A stretch of DNA of 64,000 nucleotides from Caulobacter sp. UNC279MFTsu5.1 (GCF_900114015.1 NZ_FORN01000005.1:62001-126000); one strand, 5' to 3'; shown: positions 16,810 through 26,360, numbered from the stretch's first letter. Program-made: numbers and translations. Notes: generated from the sequence alone by a model not told the origin.

Positions 16810-18093
16810 ATGAACGCCGGCCATCCGCCAACCTCCTGGTACGCCGCCACCGCCACGCCGTTCCCGACGCTGCCTGAGCTGCAACAGGACACCCGGGCCG
16901 ACGTCTGCGTGGTCGGCGCCGGCTATACCGGCCTGGGCGCCGCGCTGGAGCTGGCGGCGCGCGGGGTCTCCGTCGTCGTCCTCGAGGCCGCCCAGGTCGG
17001 GTCCGGCGGCTCGGGGCGCAACGGCGGCCAGGTCCATGTCGGCCAGCGCAACGACCAGGCCTGGCTGGAGAAGGTGGTCGGCCGCGACGACGCCCTGGCC
17101 CTGTGGCGGATGAGCCAGGACGCCCGCGCCCACCTGCTGGCCCTGATCGCCGAGCACCAGATCGCCTGCGACTTCCGCCCCGGCATGATCCACGCCCGCC
17201 ACCGCAAGGGCGGCGAGGCCGAGGACGCGGCGCACATCGAGTTCATGCAAAGCCGCTACGGCTACGACCAGCTGGCCCTGATCGCGCCGGACGCCCTGGC
17301 CCACGAGCTGGGGACGGACGTCTATCACGGCGGCCTGGTCGACCGTGGCGGCGGCCACCTGCATCCGCTGAACCTGGCCCTGGGCATGGCGCGGGCGGCG
17401 TTGACGGCGGGGGCGGTGATCCACGAGCGGACCCGGGCGGTGGCCTGGCGGCGCGAGGGCGGGGCGATCGTCGTTGAGAGCCCCCGGGGCAAGGTGACCT
17501 GCGACCAGCTGATCCTGACCGGCGACGGCTATCTGGACGACCTGGCCGGCGGCGCGGCCCGGGCCCGGGTGATGCCGATCAACAACTTCCTCCTGGCCAC
17601 CGAGCCGTTGGGCGAGCGGGCCGACGCGATCATCCGCTCGGGCGCGGCGGTCGCCGACAGCCGGTTCGTGATCAACTATTTCCGCAAGAGCCCCGACGAC
17701 CGGCTGATCTTCGGCGGCGGCGAGAACTATCGGCCCGGCTTCCCCCCGGACCTGAAGGCCTTCGTGCGGCGGCACATGCTGAAGGTCTATCCCGGCCTGG
17801 CCGACGTGGCCGTGACCCACGCCTGGGGCGGGACCCTGGGCATCACCGTGCACCGCGCGCCGTTCGTCCGCGAGCTGGCCCCGGGGGTGCGGATCGCTGC
17901 CGGCTATTCGGGCCAGGGGGTGATGCTGGCGCCCTGGTTCGGCAAGCTGCTGGCCGACGCGGCCCTGGGCGAAGGGCAGGGCATGGCCCTGCTGGCCCGC
18001 CTGCCGACCCCGCCGTTCCCCGGCGGCCGGCTGCTGCGCTGGCCGCTGACCGTGGCGGGGCTGAGCTGGTATGCGCTGCGGGATCGGATGTGA
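16810..18093 (+). CDS. puuB: Gamma-glutamylputrescine oxidase (PuuB-like FAD oxidoreductase)
   Basis: This 427-residue DAO-family flavoprotein has the dinucleotide-binding motif VVGAGYTGLGAALEL (about residues 34-48) and the GSGGSGRNGGQV FAD contact. The C-terminus carries a second FAD-contact motif, AAGYSGQGVMLAPW. PuuB oxidises gamma-glutamylputrescine to the aminoaldehyde, releasing ammonia and H2O2. I chose ATG 16810, directly after the GAGAGGGGG end of a family F repeat, which is the likely ribosome binding site. Together with puuA, puuC and puuD it completes the four-step route. Confidence 0.88.
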   Translation: MNAGHPPTSWYAATATPFPTLPELQQDTRADVCVVGAGYTGLGAALELAARGVSVVVLEAAQVGSGGSGRNGGQVHVGQRNDQAWLEKVVGRDDALALWRMSQDARAHLLALIAEHQIACDFRPGMIHARHRKGGEAEDAAHIEFMQSRYGYDQLALIAPDALAHELGTDVYHGGLVDRGGGHLHPLNLALGMARAALTAGAVIHERTRAVAWRREGGAIVVESPRGKVTCDQLILTGDGYLDDLAGGAARARVMPINNFLLATEPLGERADAIIRSGAAVADSRFVINYFRKSPDDRLIFGGGENYRPGFPPDLKAFVRRHMLKVYPGLADVAVTHAWGGTLGITVHRAPFVRELAPGVRIAAGYSGQGVMLAPWFGKLLADAALGEGQGMALLARLPTPPFPGGRLLRWPLTVAGLSWYALRDRM

Positions 18094-18110
18094 GGATCGT
18101 GGCTCACCTT

Positions 18111-18222
18111 CTTGCCCCCACCTGACCGCTTCGCGGTCTGTCCGCCCCCAGAGGGGGCGGAGCCTCGCGCTCTTCCCCCTGTGGGGGAAGACGGTCGCGA
18201 AGCGACCCGTAGGGGGCAAGTG
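18111..18222. repeat. Palindromic intergenic repeat, family C
   Basis: CTTGCCCCCACCTGACCGCTTCG...AGCGACCCGTAGGGGGCAAG with inner CCGCCCCCAGAGGGGGCGG. Confidence 0.85.
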
Positions 18223-18280
18223 GTCGCCGCGCCGAGCGTCGCCGATTGACTCCGGGAACGCCCCGCCATCCCATCCCCCC

Positions 18281-20284
18281 ATGACCACCACCACCACCGA
18301 GCCTTCCGGCAGCGTCGCCACCGCCCTGGCCAACGGCCAGCGGCTGCTGGGCGTCGACCCGCGGCTGGCGGTCGAGCAGGCGCGGGCGATCCTGGAGGCC
18401 GTGCCGCGCCACGCCGAGGCGACGCTGATCCTGGCCGCCGGCCTGCGGCTGTGCGGCGACGTCGCCCAGGCCCTGCGGGTGGTCGATCCCCTGGCCCGGG
18501 CCTTCGCCCAGGCGCCGCCGATCCAGCTGGAGCATGGCCGGGTGCTGGCCGCCGCCGGCCACACCCAGGCCGCCGTCGCCGCCTTCAAGCGGGCGGTCGC
18601 CGCCGATCCCGACCTGGCCGAGGCCTGGCGCGGTCTGGCCGAGGCCTTCGAACTGCTGGGCGACGAGGCCGGCGCCCAGGCCGCCCGGGCCCGGCAGATC
18701 AAGGGCGGGGTCCGCGACCCGGTGCTGATGACCGCCGCCGCCGCCCTGGTCGACGGCGAGCCGGGCAAGGCCGAGAAGGTGCTGCGCGACCTGCTGCGGA
18801 CCCGCCCCGACGAGCCGGCCGCGATCCGCATGCTGGCCGAGGCCGTCGCCCGGCTGGGCCGCGAGGCGGAGGCCGAGGGCCTGCTGCTGGACTGCCTGAA
18901 GATCGCCCCGACCTTCACCGGCGCCCGCTACAACCTGGCCACCCTGCACTACCGGCTGGGGCGCTCGCCGGAGGCCCTGGCCCAGCTGGATCTGTTGCTG
19001 GCCGACGAGCCGCGCCATCCGGGCTACCTGAACCTGAAGGCCGCCTGCCTGGCGCGGATCGGCGAATATCATCCGGCCATCGCGATCTACGAGGAGGTGC
19101 TGGCCCGCCATCCCCAGCAACCCAAGGGCTGGATGAGCTATGGCCATGCCCTCAAGACCGTCGGCCGCTCGGCCGACTGCGCGGCCGCCTACCGCAAGGC
19201 CGTCGACCAGGCCCCGTCGCTGGGCGAGGCCTGGTGGAGCCTGGCCAACATGAAGACCTACCGCTTCGACGCGGCTGACCTGGCGGCGATGGAGGGCCAG
19301 CTGGCCCGCGCGGACCTCGCCGAGGACGACCGCCTGCACCTCGACTACGCCCTGGGCAAGGCCCACGAGGACGCCGGTCGCTACGCCGAATCGTTCGCCT
19401 GCTACGCCCGCGGCGCGGCGCTGCGGCGGACCCAGGTCCCCTACGACCCCGCGGTGATGACCCGGCACGTGGCGCGCAGCAAGGCGGTGCTGACGGCCGA
19501 CCTGTTCGCCGTGCGGGCCGGCCAGGGCTGCCCCGCGCCCGACCCGATTTTCGTCCTGGGCCTGCCGCGCGCCGGCTCGACCCTGGTCGAGCAGATCCTG
19601 GCCAGCCACTCGGCGGTGGAGGGCACGATGGAGCTGCCCGACATCACCTCGATGGCCCGGCGGCTGAAGGACGAGTCGCCCTATCCCGAGGTGCTGGCCA
19701 CGCTGGACGGCGACGCCCTGCAGGCCCTGGGCGAGGAGTTCCTCGAGCGCACCCGGGTGCAGCGCAAGACCGACCGGCCGCTGTTCATCGACAAGATGCC
19801 CAACAACTGGGCCCATGTCGGGCTGATCGCCCTGGCCCTGCCCAACGCCAAGATCATCGACGCCCGCCGCCACCCGATGGGCTGCTGCTTCTCGGGCTTC
19901 AAGCAGCACTTCGCCCGCGGCCAGAACTTCAGCTACGGCCTGGAGGACATCGGCCGCTACTACGCCGACTATGTGGAGCTGATGGCCCATGTCGACGCCG
20001 TGCTGCCCGGCCGCGTGCACCGAGTGATCTACGAATCGATGATCGAGGATCCGGAGGCCCAGATCCGCGCCCTGTTGGCCTATTGCGGCCTGCCGTTCGA
20101 AGAATCGTGCCTGAATTTCCACGAAAACGACCGCGCCGTGCGCACCGCAAGCTCAGAACAGGTGCGTCGTCCCATCTTCAAGGACGCGGTCGAGCATTGG
20201 CAAAACTACGAATCGTGGCTGGACCCGCTGAAGACCGCGCTGGGGCCGGTCCTGTCCAGTTATCCCGCCGCGCCTGAATTTTGA
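18281..20284 (+). CDS. TPR-repeat sulfotransferase family protein
   Basis: This 667-residue protein has about ten TPR-like helix pairs over residues 10-370 (for example AAVAAFKRAVAADPDLAEAWRGLAEAF). A C-terminal sulfotransferase domain starts with the PAPS-binding loop FVLGLPRAGSTLVEQIL (about residues 422-438); RRHPMGCCFSGFKQHF and the later IYESMIEDPEAQIRALLAY resemble the 3'-phosphate-binding part. The substrate is unknown. Family members are common in alphaproteobacteria next to TonB-dependent receptors, as here. The start follows a Thr-rich MTTTTTEP at 18281; no strong ribosome binding site is evident. Confidence 0.85.
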   Translation: MTTTTTEPSGSVATALANGQRLLGVDPRLAVEQARAILEAVPRHAEATLILAAGLRLCGDVAQALRVVDPLARAFAQAPPIQLEHGRVLAAAGHTQAAVAAFKRAVAADPDLAEAWRGLAEAFELLGDEAGAQAARARQIKGGVRDPVLMTAAAALVDGEPGKAEKVLRDLLRTRPDEPAAIRMLAEAVARLGREAEAEGLLLDCLKIAPTFTGARYNLATLHYRLGRSPEALAQLDLLLADEPRHPGYLNLKAACLARIGEYHPAIAIYEEVLARHPQQPKGWMSYGHALKTVGRSADCAAAYRKAVDQAPSLGEAWWSLANMKTYRFDAADLAAMEGQLARADLAEDDRLHLDYALGKAHEDAGRYAESFACYARGAALRRTQVPYDPAVMTRHVARSKAVLTADLFAVRAGQGCPAPDPIFVLGLPRAGSTLVEQILASHSAVEGTMELPDITSMARRLKDESPYPEVLATLDGDALQALGEEFLERTRVQRKTDRPLFIDKMPNNWAHVGLIALALPNAKIIDARRHPMGCCFSGFKQHFARGQNFSYGLEDIGRYYADYVELMAHVDAVLPGRVHRVIYESMIEDPEAQIRALLAYCGLPFEESCLNFHENDRAVRTASSEQVRRPIFKDAVEHWQNYESWLDPLKTALGPVLSSYPAAPEF

Positions 20285-20327
20285 TCAGGCGCACAGAACC
20301 CTGCCATTTCTGCAACAGTCGGCCGAA

Positions 20328-20356
20328 TTGACGTTCGTTTGAATTTTGCTTCTTGC
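20328..20356 (+). promoter_or_regulatory. Weak candidate promoter for the TonB-dependent receptor
   Basis: TTGACG at 20328-20333 is followed after 14 bases by GCTTCT, a partial match to the housekeeping promoter layout of Caulobacter (TTGAC, 10-14 bases, GCTANAWC). The 125-base gap has otherwise no feature. Confidence 0.3.
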
Positions 20357-20409
20357 GGGCGCAAATCAGCCAGAAGAGCATCGTTCTCCGAACAGTTCGG
20401 GGAGCCGAC

Positions 20410-22809
20410 ATGACGTCTACCACGCGTACCAAGACCGCCCTTTCGAAGGGCGGCCTGCTGACGACCGCGCTTCTGGCCTCGTCCATGCTGACGGCGGTCG
20501 CCGTCCACGCACAGACCCAGGCTCCTCAAGGCGCGCCCCAGGGGGCGGTGGCCCTGGACGAGGTGGTGGTCACCGCGCAGAAGCGCTCGGAAAACCTGCA
20601 GGACGTGCCGGTCAGCATCCAGGCCCTGGGCGAGGCCAAGCTGGAGCAGCTGCACGTCGCCAGTTTCACCGACTATGTGAAGTACCTGCCCAGCGTGTCG
20701 TTCCAGACCACTTCGCCGGGCTTCTCCAACGTCTATTTCCGCGGCGTGGCCAGCGGCGGGGACGGCAACCACTCCGGCTCGCTGCCCAGCGTCGGCGTCT
20801 ATCTGGACGAACAACCGGTCACCACCATCCAGGGCGCGCTGGACATCCACATCTACGACATCGCCCGGGTCGAGGCGCTGTCGGGGCCGCAGGGCACGCT
20901 GTACGGCGCCAGCTCCCAGGCCGGCACCCTGCGCATCATCACCAACAAGCCCAGCACGGCTGGCTTCAAGGCCGGCTACGACCTGGAGGCCAACACCATC
21001 GCCCACGGCGACCAGGGCTATGTGGCCGAGGGCTTCGTCAACCAGCCGATCAGCGACAAGGTCGCCGTGCGCCTGGTCGGCTGGGCCGAGCACCAGGGCG
21101 GCTATATCGACAACGTCGCCGGCTCGCGCACCTATCCCACCTCGGGGATCACGGTGAACAACGCCAGCCGCGTGAAGAAGGACTACAACGACGTCGACCT
21201 CTACGGCGGTCGGGCGGCGGTCAAGATCGAGGCGGGCGACAACTGGGTGATCACGCCCCAGGTCATGGGCCAGGTCGAGAAGGTCGGCGGGCTGTTCGCC
21301 GAGGACCGCAGCCTGGGGGCGCTGAAGGTCGCCCACTACTATCCGGAGACCTCCAAGGACAAGTGGTGGCAGGCGGCCATGACCGTCGAGGGCAAGGTCA
21401 GCAACCTCGACGTGGTCTATGCCGGCTCATACCTCGACCGCGACGTCGACACCCGCCAGGACTACACCGACTACTCGTTCTTCTACGACACCCTGGCCGG
21501 CTACGGCGCCTACTGGACCGACGACGCGGGCAATCCGGTCGACCCGTCGCAGTACATCATGGGCCACGACGCCTATATGAAGCTCAGCCACGAGCTGCGA
21601 GTCTCGACCCCGCAGGAATACCGCTTCCGGGTGGTCGGCGGCCTGTTCTACCAGCGCCAGACCCACGGCATCCACCAGAACTACCGGATCGACGACATCG
21701 GCGACTCGATCTCGGTGCCGGGCCATCCAGGCACGATCTGGCTGACCGAGCAGAAGCGCGTCGACCGCGACAGCGCCGCCTTCGGCGAAGTGGCGTTCGA
21801 CATCACCGACAAGCTGACCCTGACCGGCGGCATCCGCTTCTTCAAGTCGGACAACAGCCTCAAGGGCTTCTACGGCTACGGGGCCGGCTACGGCTCGACC
21901 GGCGAGAAGGCCTGCTTCGCCGGCCCGGAGATCGAAGGCGCGCCCTGCACGAACCTCGACAAGCGGGTCAAGGAGAACGGCAACAGCAAGAAGGTCAACC
22001 TCACCTACAAGATCGACCCCGACAAGCTGGTCTATGTCACCTATTCCGAGGGCTTCCGGCCCGGCGGCATCAATCGCCGCGGCACCCTGCCGCCGTACCA
22101 GTCGGACTTCCTGAAGAACTACGAGTTCGGCTGGAAGACCAGCTGGGCCGACAACCGCTTCCGCTGGAACGGCGCGGTGTTCCACCAGACCTGGGACGAC
22201 TTCCAGTTCTCGATCGTCGGGGCCAACGGCCTGACCGAGATCAAGAACGCCGTCTCGGCCGAGATCGACGGCGCGGAGACCGACTTCAGCTTCGCGATCA
22301 AGCACGGCCTGACCCTGAACGGCGCGGCCACCTATATCGACGCCAAGCTGAAGGGCACCTATTGCGGCAAGGTCGACCCGACCACCGGCAAGCCGATCAC
22401 CAACTGTCCGGTCGACCTGGACAACTATCCCGAACGCGCGCCGGACGGCCAGCGCCTGCCGGTCACGCCCAAGTTCAAGGCCAATCTGAACGCCCGCTAC
22501 GAGTTCGACCTGGCGGGCTACGACGCCTTCGTCCAGGGCGGGATCGTCGGCCAGACCGACGCCTGGGCCGACCTGCGCACCTTCGCCCGCGAAGTGCTGG
22601 GCAAGCAGGCCGGCTACATCACCACCGACCTGTCGGCGGGCCTGGGCCGCGACAGCTGGACCTTCTCGGCCTATGTCGTGAACCTCAACGACAGCCGGGC
22701 CAGCCAGACGCGCACCACCGAATGCGTCGAGGCCGTCTGCGGGGCCGAGGTCTATTCCGTGCCGCTGCGGCCGCGGACCATCGGGGTGAAGTTCGGGCAG
22801 AAGTTCTGA
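20410..22809 (+). CDS. TonB-dependent outer-membrane receptor
   Basis: This 799-residue receptor has a signal peptide ending near Ala34 (TAVAVHA), a TonB box and plug start (ALDEVVVTAQKRSENLQDVPVSI), plug motifs IARVEALSGPQGTLYGASSQAGTLR, and a beta-barrel ending in VGVKFGQKF-type sequence with C-terminal Phe. It imports an unknown ligand across the outer membrane. ATG 20410 is preceded by GGGGAG; an in-frame upstream start exists but would bury the signal peptide. Its position after the TPR-sulfotransferase gene suggests a functional pair. Polyamines are small enough for porins, so a polyamine substrate is only a guess. Confidence 0.92.
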   Translation: MTSTTRTKTALSKGGLLTTALLASSMLTAVAVHAQTQAPQGAPQGAVALDEVVVTAQKRSENLQDVPVSIQALGEAKLEQLHVASFTDYVKYLPSVSFQTTSPGFSNVYFRGVASGGDGNHSGSLPSVGVYLDEQPVTTIQGALDIHIYDIARVEALSGPQGTLYGASSQAGTLRIITNKPSTAGFKAGYDLEANTIAHGDQGYVAEGFVNQPISDKVAVRLVGWAEHQGGYIDNVAGSRTYPTSGITVNNASRVKKDYNDVDLYGGRAAVKIEAGDNWVITPQVMGQVEKVGGLFAEDRSLGALKVAHYYPETSKDKWWQAAMTVEGKVSNLDVVYAGSYLDRDVDTRQDYTDYSFFYDTLAGYGAYWTDDAGNPVDPSQYIMGHDAYMKLSHELRVSTPQEYRFRVVGGLFYQRQTHGIHQNYRIDDIGDSISVPGHPGTIWLTEQKRVDRDSAAFGEVAFDITDKLTLTGGIRFFKSDNSLKGFYGYGAGYGSTGEKACFAGPEIEGAPCTNLDKRVKENGNSKKVNLTYKIDPDKLVYVTYSEGFRPGGINRRGTLPPYQSDFLKNYEFGWKTSWADNRFRWNGAVFHQTWDDFQFSIVGANGLTEIKNAVSAEIDGAETDFSFAIKHGLTLNGAATYIDAKLKGTYCGKVDPTTGKPITNCPVDLDNYPERAPDGQRLPVTPKFKANLNARYEFDLAGYDAFVQGGIVGQTDAWADLRTFAREVLGKQAGYITTDLSAGLGRDSWTFSAYVVNLNDSRASQTRTTECVEAVCGAEVYSVPLRPRTIGVKFGQKF

Positions 22810-22818
22810 TCGCCGCGA

Positions 22819-22920
22819 GGCCCCCTCAGTCGCTTCGCGACAGCTCCCCCAGAGGGGGAGCATCTGCGCGGCGTTGCTCCTCCCCCTCTGGGGGAGGTGG
22901 CCCGAAGGGCCGGAGGGGGC
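22819..22920. repeat. Palindromic intergenic repeat, family B
   Basis: GGCCCCCTCAGTCGCTTCGC...CCGAAGGGCCGGAGGGGGC with CCCCCAGAGGGGGAG hairpins. Confidence 0.85.
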
Positions 22921-22955
22921 TTTCGCGCACCGCCTGTCCGTGAAAGCGTAACCGC

Positions 22956-24293
22956 ATGACAAAGACCCACCAGAAGGTCCCCATCCCCAAGATCACGGCG
23001 CCCCGCGCCCTGGGCTTCTGGATGTGCACGGCCCTGGTGGTCGGCAACATGATCGGCTCGGGGGTGTTCATGCTGCCCGCGTCCCTGGCCCCCTACGGCT
23101 GGAACGCGGTGTTCGGCTGGTTGCTGACCATCGCCGGCGCCCTGGCCCTGGCCTTCGTGTTCGCAGGGCTGGCGCGCGAGTTTCCCAAGGCCGGCGGGCC
23201 CTACGCCTACACCCAGGAAGCCTTCGGGCCGCTGGTCGGGTTCATGGTGGCCTGGAGCTACTGGATCTCGCTGTGGGTCGGCAACGCCGCCATCGCCACC
23301 GGGGCGGTCAGCTACCTGTCGGCGATCTTCCCGGCCATCGCCCACGTCCCGGGGATGCACCTGCTGGTGACCCTGGGGGCGGTCTGGCTGCTGGTCGGGG
23401 TCAACATCGCCGGCGCCCGCCTCGCCGGCGGGGTGCAGGTGGTGACCACCGTGCTGAAGCTGCTGCCGCTGGTGGCGGTGGCCGGCCTGGCCTTCTGGGT
23501 GATCGGCCGCGACCATGGGGCCAGCCTGACGCCGTTCCGCGCCGCCGACATCCATCCGGGCGGGATCACCGCCGCCGGCGCCCTGACCCTGTGGGCGCTG
23601 CTGGGCCTGGAATCGGCCACGGTGCCGGCCGGCAAGGTGGTCGACCCGGTCCGCACCATCCCTCGCGCCACCCTGGTGGGCACGGTGTTCACCGGCCTGA
23701 TCTACCTGCTGGTCTGCTCGGCGGTCGTTCTCTTGACGCCGGCCGCCGCGCTGAAGGTCTCCAACGCCCCGCTGGCCGACTTCGTCAGCCTGCATTGGGG
23801 CGGCAACGCCGGCAAGGTCCTGGCCCTGTTCGCGGCGATCAGCGCCTTCGGGGCCCTGAACGGCTGGGTGCTGCTGCAGGGCGAGATGCCCTACGCCATG
23901 GCCAAGGGCGGGGTGTTCCCGGCCTTCCTGGCCAAGGAGTCGGCGCGCGGCGCGCCCGTCCGCGCCCACCTGCTGTCCGCCGGCTTCCTGACGGTCCTGG
24001 TGCTGATGAACTACGCCAAGTCGATGGCCGACCTGTTCACCTTCATCGCCCTGGTGGCCACCACCGCCTCGCTGTTCGCCTACCTGGCCTGCGCCCTGGC
24101 GGCGCTGAAGCTGCAGGCCACCCGGCGGATCGCCCCGACCACGGCCCTGACGGTGATCGCGCTGCTGGCCGGCCTGTATTCGGTCTGGACCCTGGTGGGG
24201 GCCGGCGGCCAGGCCGTGCTGCTGGGGATCGGCCTGCTGGCGATCGGGGCGCCGTTCTACTGGCTGACGCGGGGGCGGGCGGTCACGCCATGA
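22956..24293 (+). CDS. APC-family amino acid/amine permease (AdiC/PotE-like)
   Basis: This 445-residue transporter has about twelve membrane segments. TM1 carries the GNMIGSGVFMLPASL motif, which is the substrate-binding break in APC transporters; the KAGGPYAYTQEAFGP and LWALLGLESATVPAGKV segments also match basic amino acid/polyamine antiporters such as AdiC, CadB and PotE. It probably moves an amino acid or amine across the inner membrane. It lies upstream of an exported amidohydrolase, separated by a perfect 14-bp-stem hairpin. The exact substrate cannot be read from the sequence. Confidence 0.85.
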   Translation: MTKTHQKVPIPKITAPRALGFWMCTALVVGNMIGSGVFMLPASLAPYGWNAVFGWLLTIAGALALAFVFAGLAREFPKAGGPYAYTQEAFGPLVGFMVAWSYWISLWVGNAAIATGAVSYLSAIFPAIAHVPGMHLLVTLGAVWLLVGVNIAGARLAGGVQVVTTVLKLLPLVAVAGLAFWVIGRDHGASLTPFRAADIHPGGITAAGALTLWALLGLESATVPAGKVVDPVRTIPRATLVGTVFTGLIYLLVCSAVVLLTPAAALKVSNAPLADFVSLHWGGNAGKVLALFAAISAFGALNGWVLLQGEMPYAMAKGGVFPAFLAKESARGAPVRAHLLSAGFLTVLVLMNYAKSMADLFTFIALVATTASLFAYLACALAALKLQATRRIAPTTALTVIALLAGLYSVWTLVGAGGQAVLLGIGLLAIGAPFYWLTRGRAVTP

Positions 24294-24305
24294 GCGTCAA
24301 AATAT

Positions 24306-24337
24306 CCGCTCATCCCGGCATTCGCCGGGATGAGCGG
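24306..24337. repeat. Short perfect hairpin, minimal family D element
   Basis: CCGCTCATCCCGGC and GCCGGGATGAGCGG arms with a four-base ATTC loop. It is the two ends of a family D repeat joined without the middle, which suggests an internal deletion. Confidence 0.8.
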
Positions 24338-24355
24338 TTTAAAGAGAGATCGCGC

Positions 24356-25633
24356 ATGATGATCCGCACCATCCTAGCGGCCGCCGCCCTGACGCTCGCG
24401 CCGCTCGCCGCGCAAGCCGCCCCGCTCTACGTCCACGCCGGCAAGCTGGTCGACACCCTGCAGGGCAAGGTCCTGACCGACCAGCTGATCACCATCGACG
24501 GCGAGCGCGTCGTCGCGGTCGCGCCGTGGAAGACCGCCCCGACCGACGGCCGGGTCATCGACTGGTCCCGGCGCATGGTGCTGCCGGGCCTGATCGACAT
24601 GCACACCCACCTGGTCGACCAGGAGCAGACCGAGAACGTCGCCGAGCCGCTGCTGACCACCGCCGCCTACCAGGCCTATATCGGCGCCGCCCACGCCCGG
24701 GTCACGCTGGAGGCCGGCTTCACCAGTGTCCGCGACGTCGGCACCTGGCGGGCCTTCGGCGACGTGGCCCTGCGCGACGCCATCAACGCCGGCCTGGTGC
24801 CCGGACCGCGGATGTCGGTGGCCGGGGCCTACATCACCGTCCCCGGCGGCGGGGGCGAGATCACCGGCGTGGCCGGCGACGTCCGGCTGCCCGACGAGAT
24901 GCGGGCCGGCGTGGTCGAGGACGCCGCCGACGCCCACCGCAAGGCGGCCAACATCCTGGCCCACCACGCCGACTTCCTGAAATTGATCGCCACCGGCGCG
25001 GTCCTGACCGTCGGCACCGAGCCGGGCCAGCAGGAGCTGACCGAGGACGAGATGCGGGCCGCCGTCGAGGAGGCCGCCCGCCGCGGGACCTACGCCACCG
25101 CCCACGCCCACGGGGCCGAGGGCATGAAGTCGGCCATGCGGGCCGGGGTGCGCTCGATCGAGCATGGCTCGCTGATGGACGACGAGGCCATCGCCATGAT
25201 GAAGGCCAGGGGCGTGTTCCTGGTGGCCGACATCTATGACGGCGACTGGATCGACGCCTACGGCAAGGCCCACGGCTGGCCGGCCGAGACCCTGCGCAAG
25301 AATTACGAGACCACCGAGGCCCAGCGCGAGGGCTTCCGCAAGGCCGTGAAGGCCGGGGTCAAGATCGCCTACGGCACCGACGCCGGGGTCTATCCCCACG
25401 GGCTGAACGCCCGGCAGATAAAGTACATGGTCCGCTACGGCATGACCCCGATGCAGGCCATCCAGTCGGCCACGACCGTGGCCGCCGAGCTGATGAAGAA
25501 GGCCGACGTCGGCGCCGTCGCTCCCGGCCGCTACGCCGACCTGATCGCCGTTGACGGCGACGCCCTGGCCGACGTCTCGGTGCTGGAGCATGTCGGCGCG
25601 GTGATGAAGGGCGGGGTGGTGGTGAGGGAGTAG
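24356..25633 (+). CDS. Exported metal-dependent amidohydrolase (imidazolonepropionase/Xaa-Pro dipeptidase-like)
   Basis: This 425-residue amidohydrolase starts with a signal peptide (MMIRTILAAAALTLAPLAAQA, cleavage near residue 21-22). Metal ligands are visible in order: LIDMHTHLVD (HxH), a lysine in DFLKLIATGAV, ATAHAHG, SIEHGSLMD and YGTDAGVYPHG. This set fits the binuclear prolidase-like group of periplasmic amidohydrolases that act on dipeptides or N-acyl amino acids. The start is ATG 24356, seven bases after AAAGAGAG; ATG 24359 is an alternative. It probably works with the permease just upstream in peptide or amino acid use. Confidence 0.87.
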   Translation: MMIRTILAAAALTLAPLAAQAAPLYVHAGKLVDTLQGKVLTDQLITIDGERVVAVAPWKTAPTDGRVIDWSRRMVLPGLIDMHTHLVDQEQTENVAEPLLTTAAYQAYIGAAHARVTLEAGFTSVRDVGTWRAFGDVALRDAINAGLVPGPRMSVAGAYITVPGGGGEITGVAGDVRLPDEMRAGVVEDAADAHRKAANILAHHADFLKLIATGAVLTVGTEPGQQELTEDEMRAAVEEAARRGTYATAHAHGAEGMKSAMRAGVRSIEHGSLMDDEAIAMMKARGVFLVADIYDGDWIDAYGKAHGWPAETLRKNYETTEAQREGFRKAVKAGVKIAYGTDAGVYPHGLNARQIKYMVRYGMTPMQAIQSATTVAAELMKKADVGAVAPGRYADLIAVDGDALADVSVLEHVGAVMKGGVVVRE

Positions 25634-25642
25634 GAGCCCTGG

Positions 25643-25802
25643 ACCTTCTCCCATAGGGAGAAGGAGGGGCCCGCGCCGTCAGGCGTGGGAGGATGAGGGG
25701 TTACGCCCTCAACCGGCGTGCCGGCACGCCGTCGGACTCACAACCCCCTCACCCTCCCACCGCTGCGCGGCGGGTCCCTCCCTCTCCCGATGGGAGAGGG
25801 GG
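25643..25802. repeat. Palindromic intergenic repeat, family F
   Basis: CCTTCTCCCATAGGGAGAAGG...CCCTCTCCCGATGGGAGAGGG with the GGTTACG centre. Confidence 0.85.
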
Positions 25803-25989
25803 CGTCGGGCGCGCCATTCCATCGCGATTTATCCCCAGACGCCTTATTGTTGCTGCCGGATTCACCATTGGTCCTCTTGGCGCGGCTCCTGCAGTGTGCA
25901 ATGCAACAAGATGCTGCTGTGCAGCATTGAAACAGCTGTCATGCAGTCGCTGTAAGACCGACGCTAGAGTGAACCGAGGAGTGAGCATC

Positions 25990-26229
25990 ATGGCCAACGA
26001 ACATACCTACTTCGTTCGACCCGTCTCCGGCGTCTGGCACGTCACCTGGAACGACGCTCCCGACCTGATCGGCTCCTATCCCTGCCAGCCGGAAGCCGTC
26101 GGCGTCGCCGAGATGCTGGCCCGCCACATGCGCACCCAGGGCAAGACCGCCCGGGTCCACGTCGCTGAACCCGAAGTCCGCCGCACCAGCTGGGGCCGCA
26201 CCAACCTGGGCGCCCAGGCGGCGGCTTAA
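25990..26229 (+). CDS. Small DUF2188-like protein
   Basis: This 79-residue soluble protein (MANEHTYFVRPVSGVWHV...) shows the short beta-strand start, an ALARHMRTQGKTARVHVAEP-like middle and no membrane segment; the pattern resembles DUF2188 proteins, whose function is unknown. Ribosome binding site CCGAGGAG lies upstream; a GTG at 25981 is an alternative start. The 185 bases before it lie outside the family F repeat, have lower GC than the surroundings and probably hold its promoter. Confidence 0.7.
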   Translation: MANEHTYFVRPVSGVWHVTWNDAPDLIGSYPCQPEAVGVAEMLARHMRTQGKTARVHVAEPEVRRTSWGRTNLGAQAAA

Positions 26230-26252
26230 GAAAAAAGGTGGGGGCTCGCCGA

Positions 26253-26360
26253 CTTGCCCCCACCTGACCGCTTCGCGGTCTGTCCGCCCCCAGGGGGGCG
26301 GAGCCTCGCGCTCTTCCCCTCCTAGGGGAAGACGGCCCCGCAGCGGCCCGTAGGGGCAAG
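26253..26360. repeat. Palindromic intergenic repeat, family C
   Basis: CTTGCCCCCACCTGACCGCTTCGC...GCGGCCCGTAGGGGCAAG. The right end touches the stop codon of the TetR gene. Confidence 0.85.

Noticed and set aside
20353..20409. Upstream start for the TonB-dependent receptor
   Set aside because: It would put 19 residues before the signal peptide, and GGGGAG lies in front of ATG 20410.
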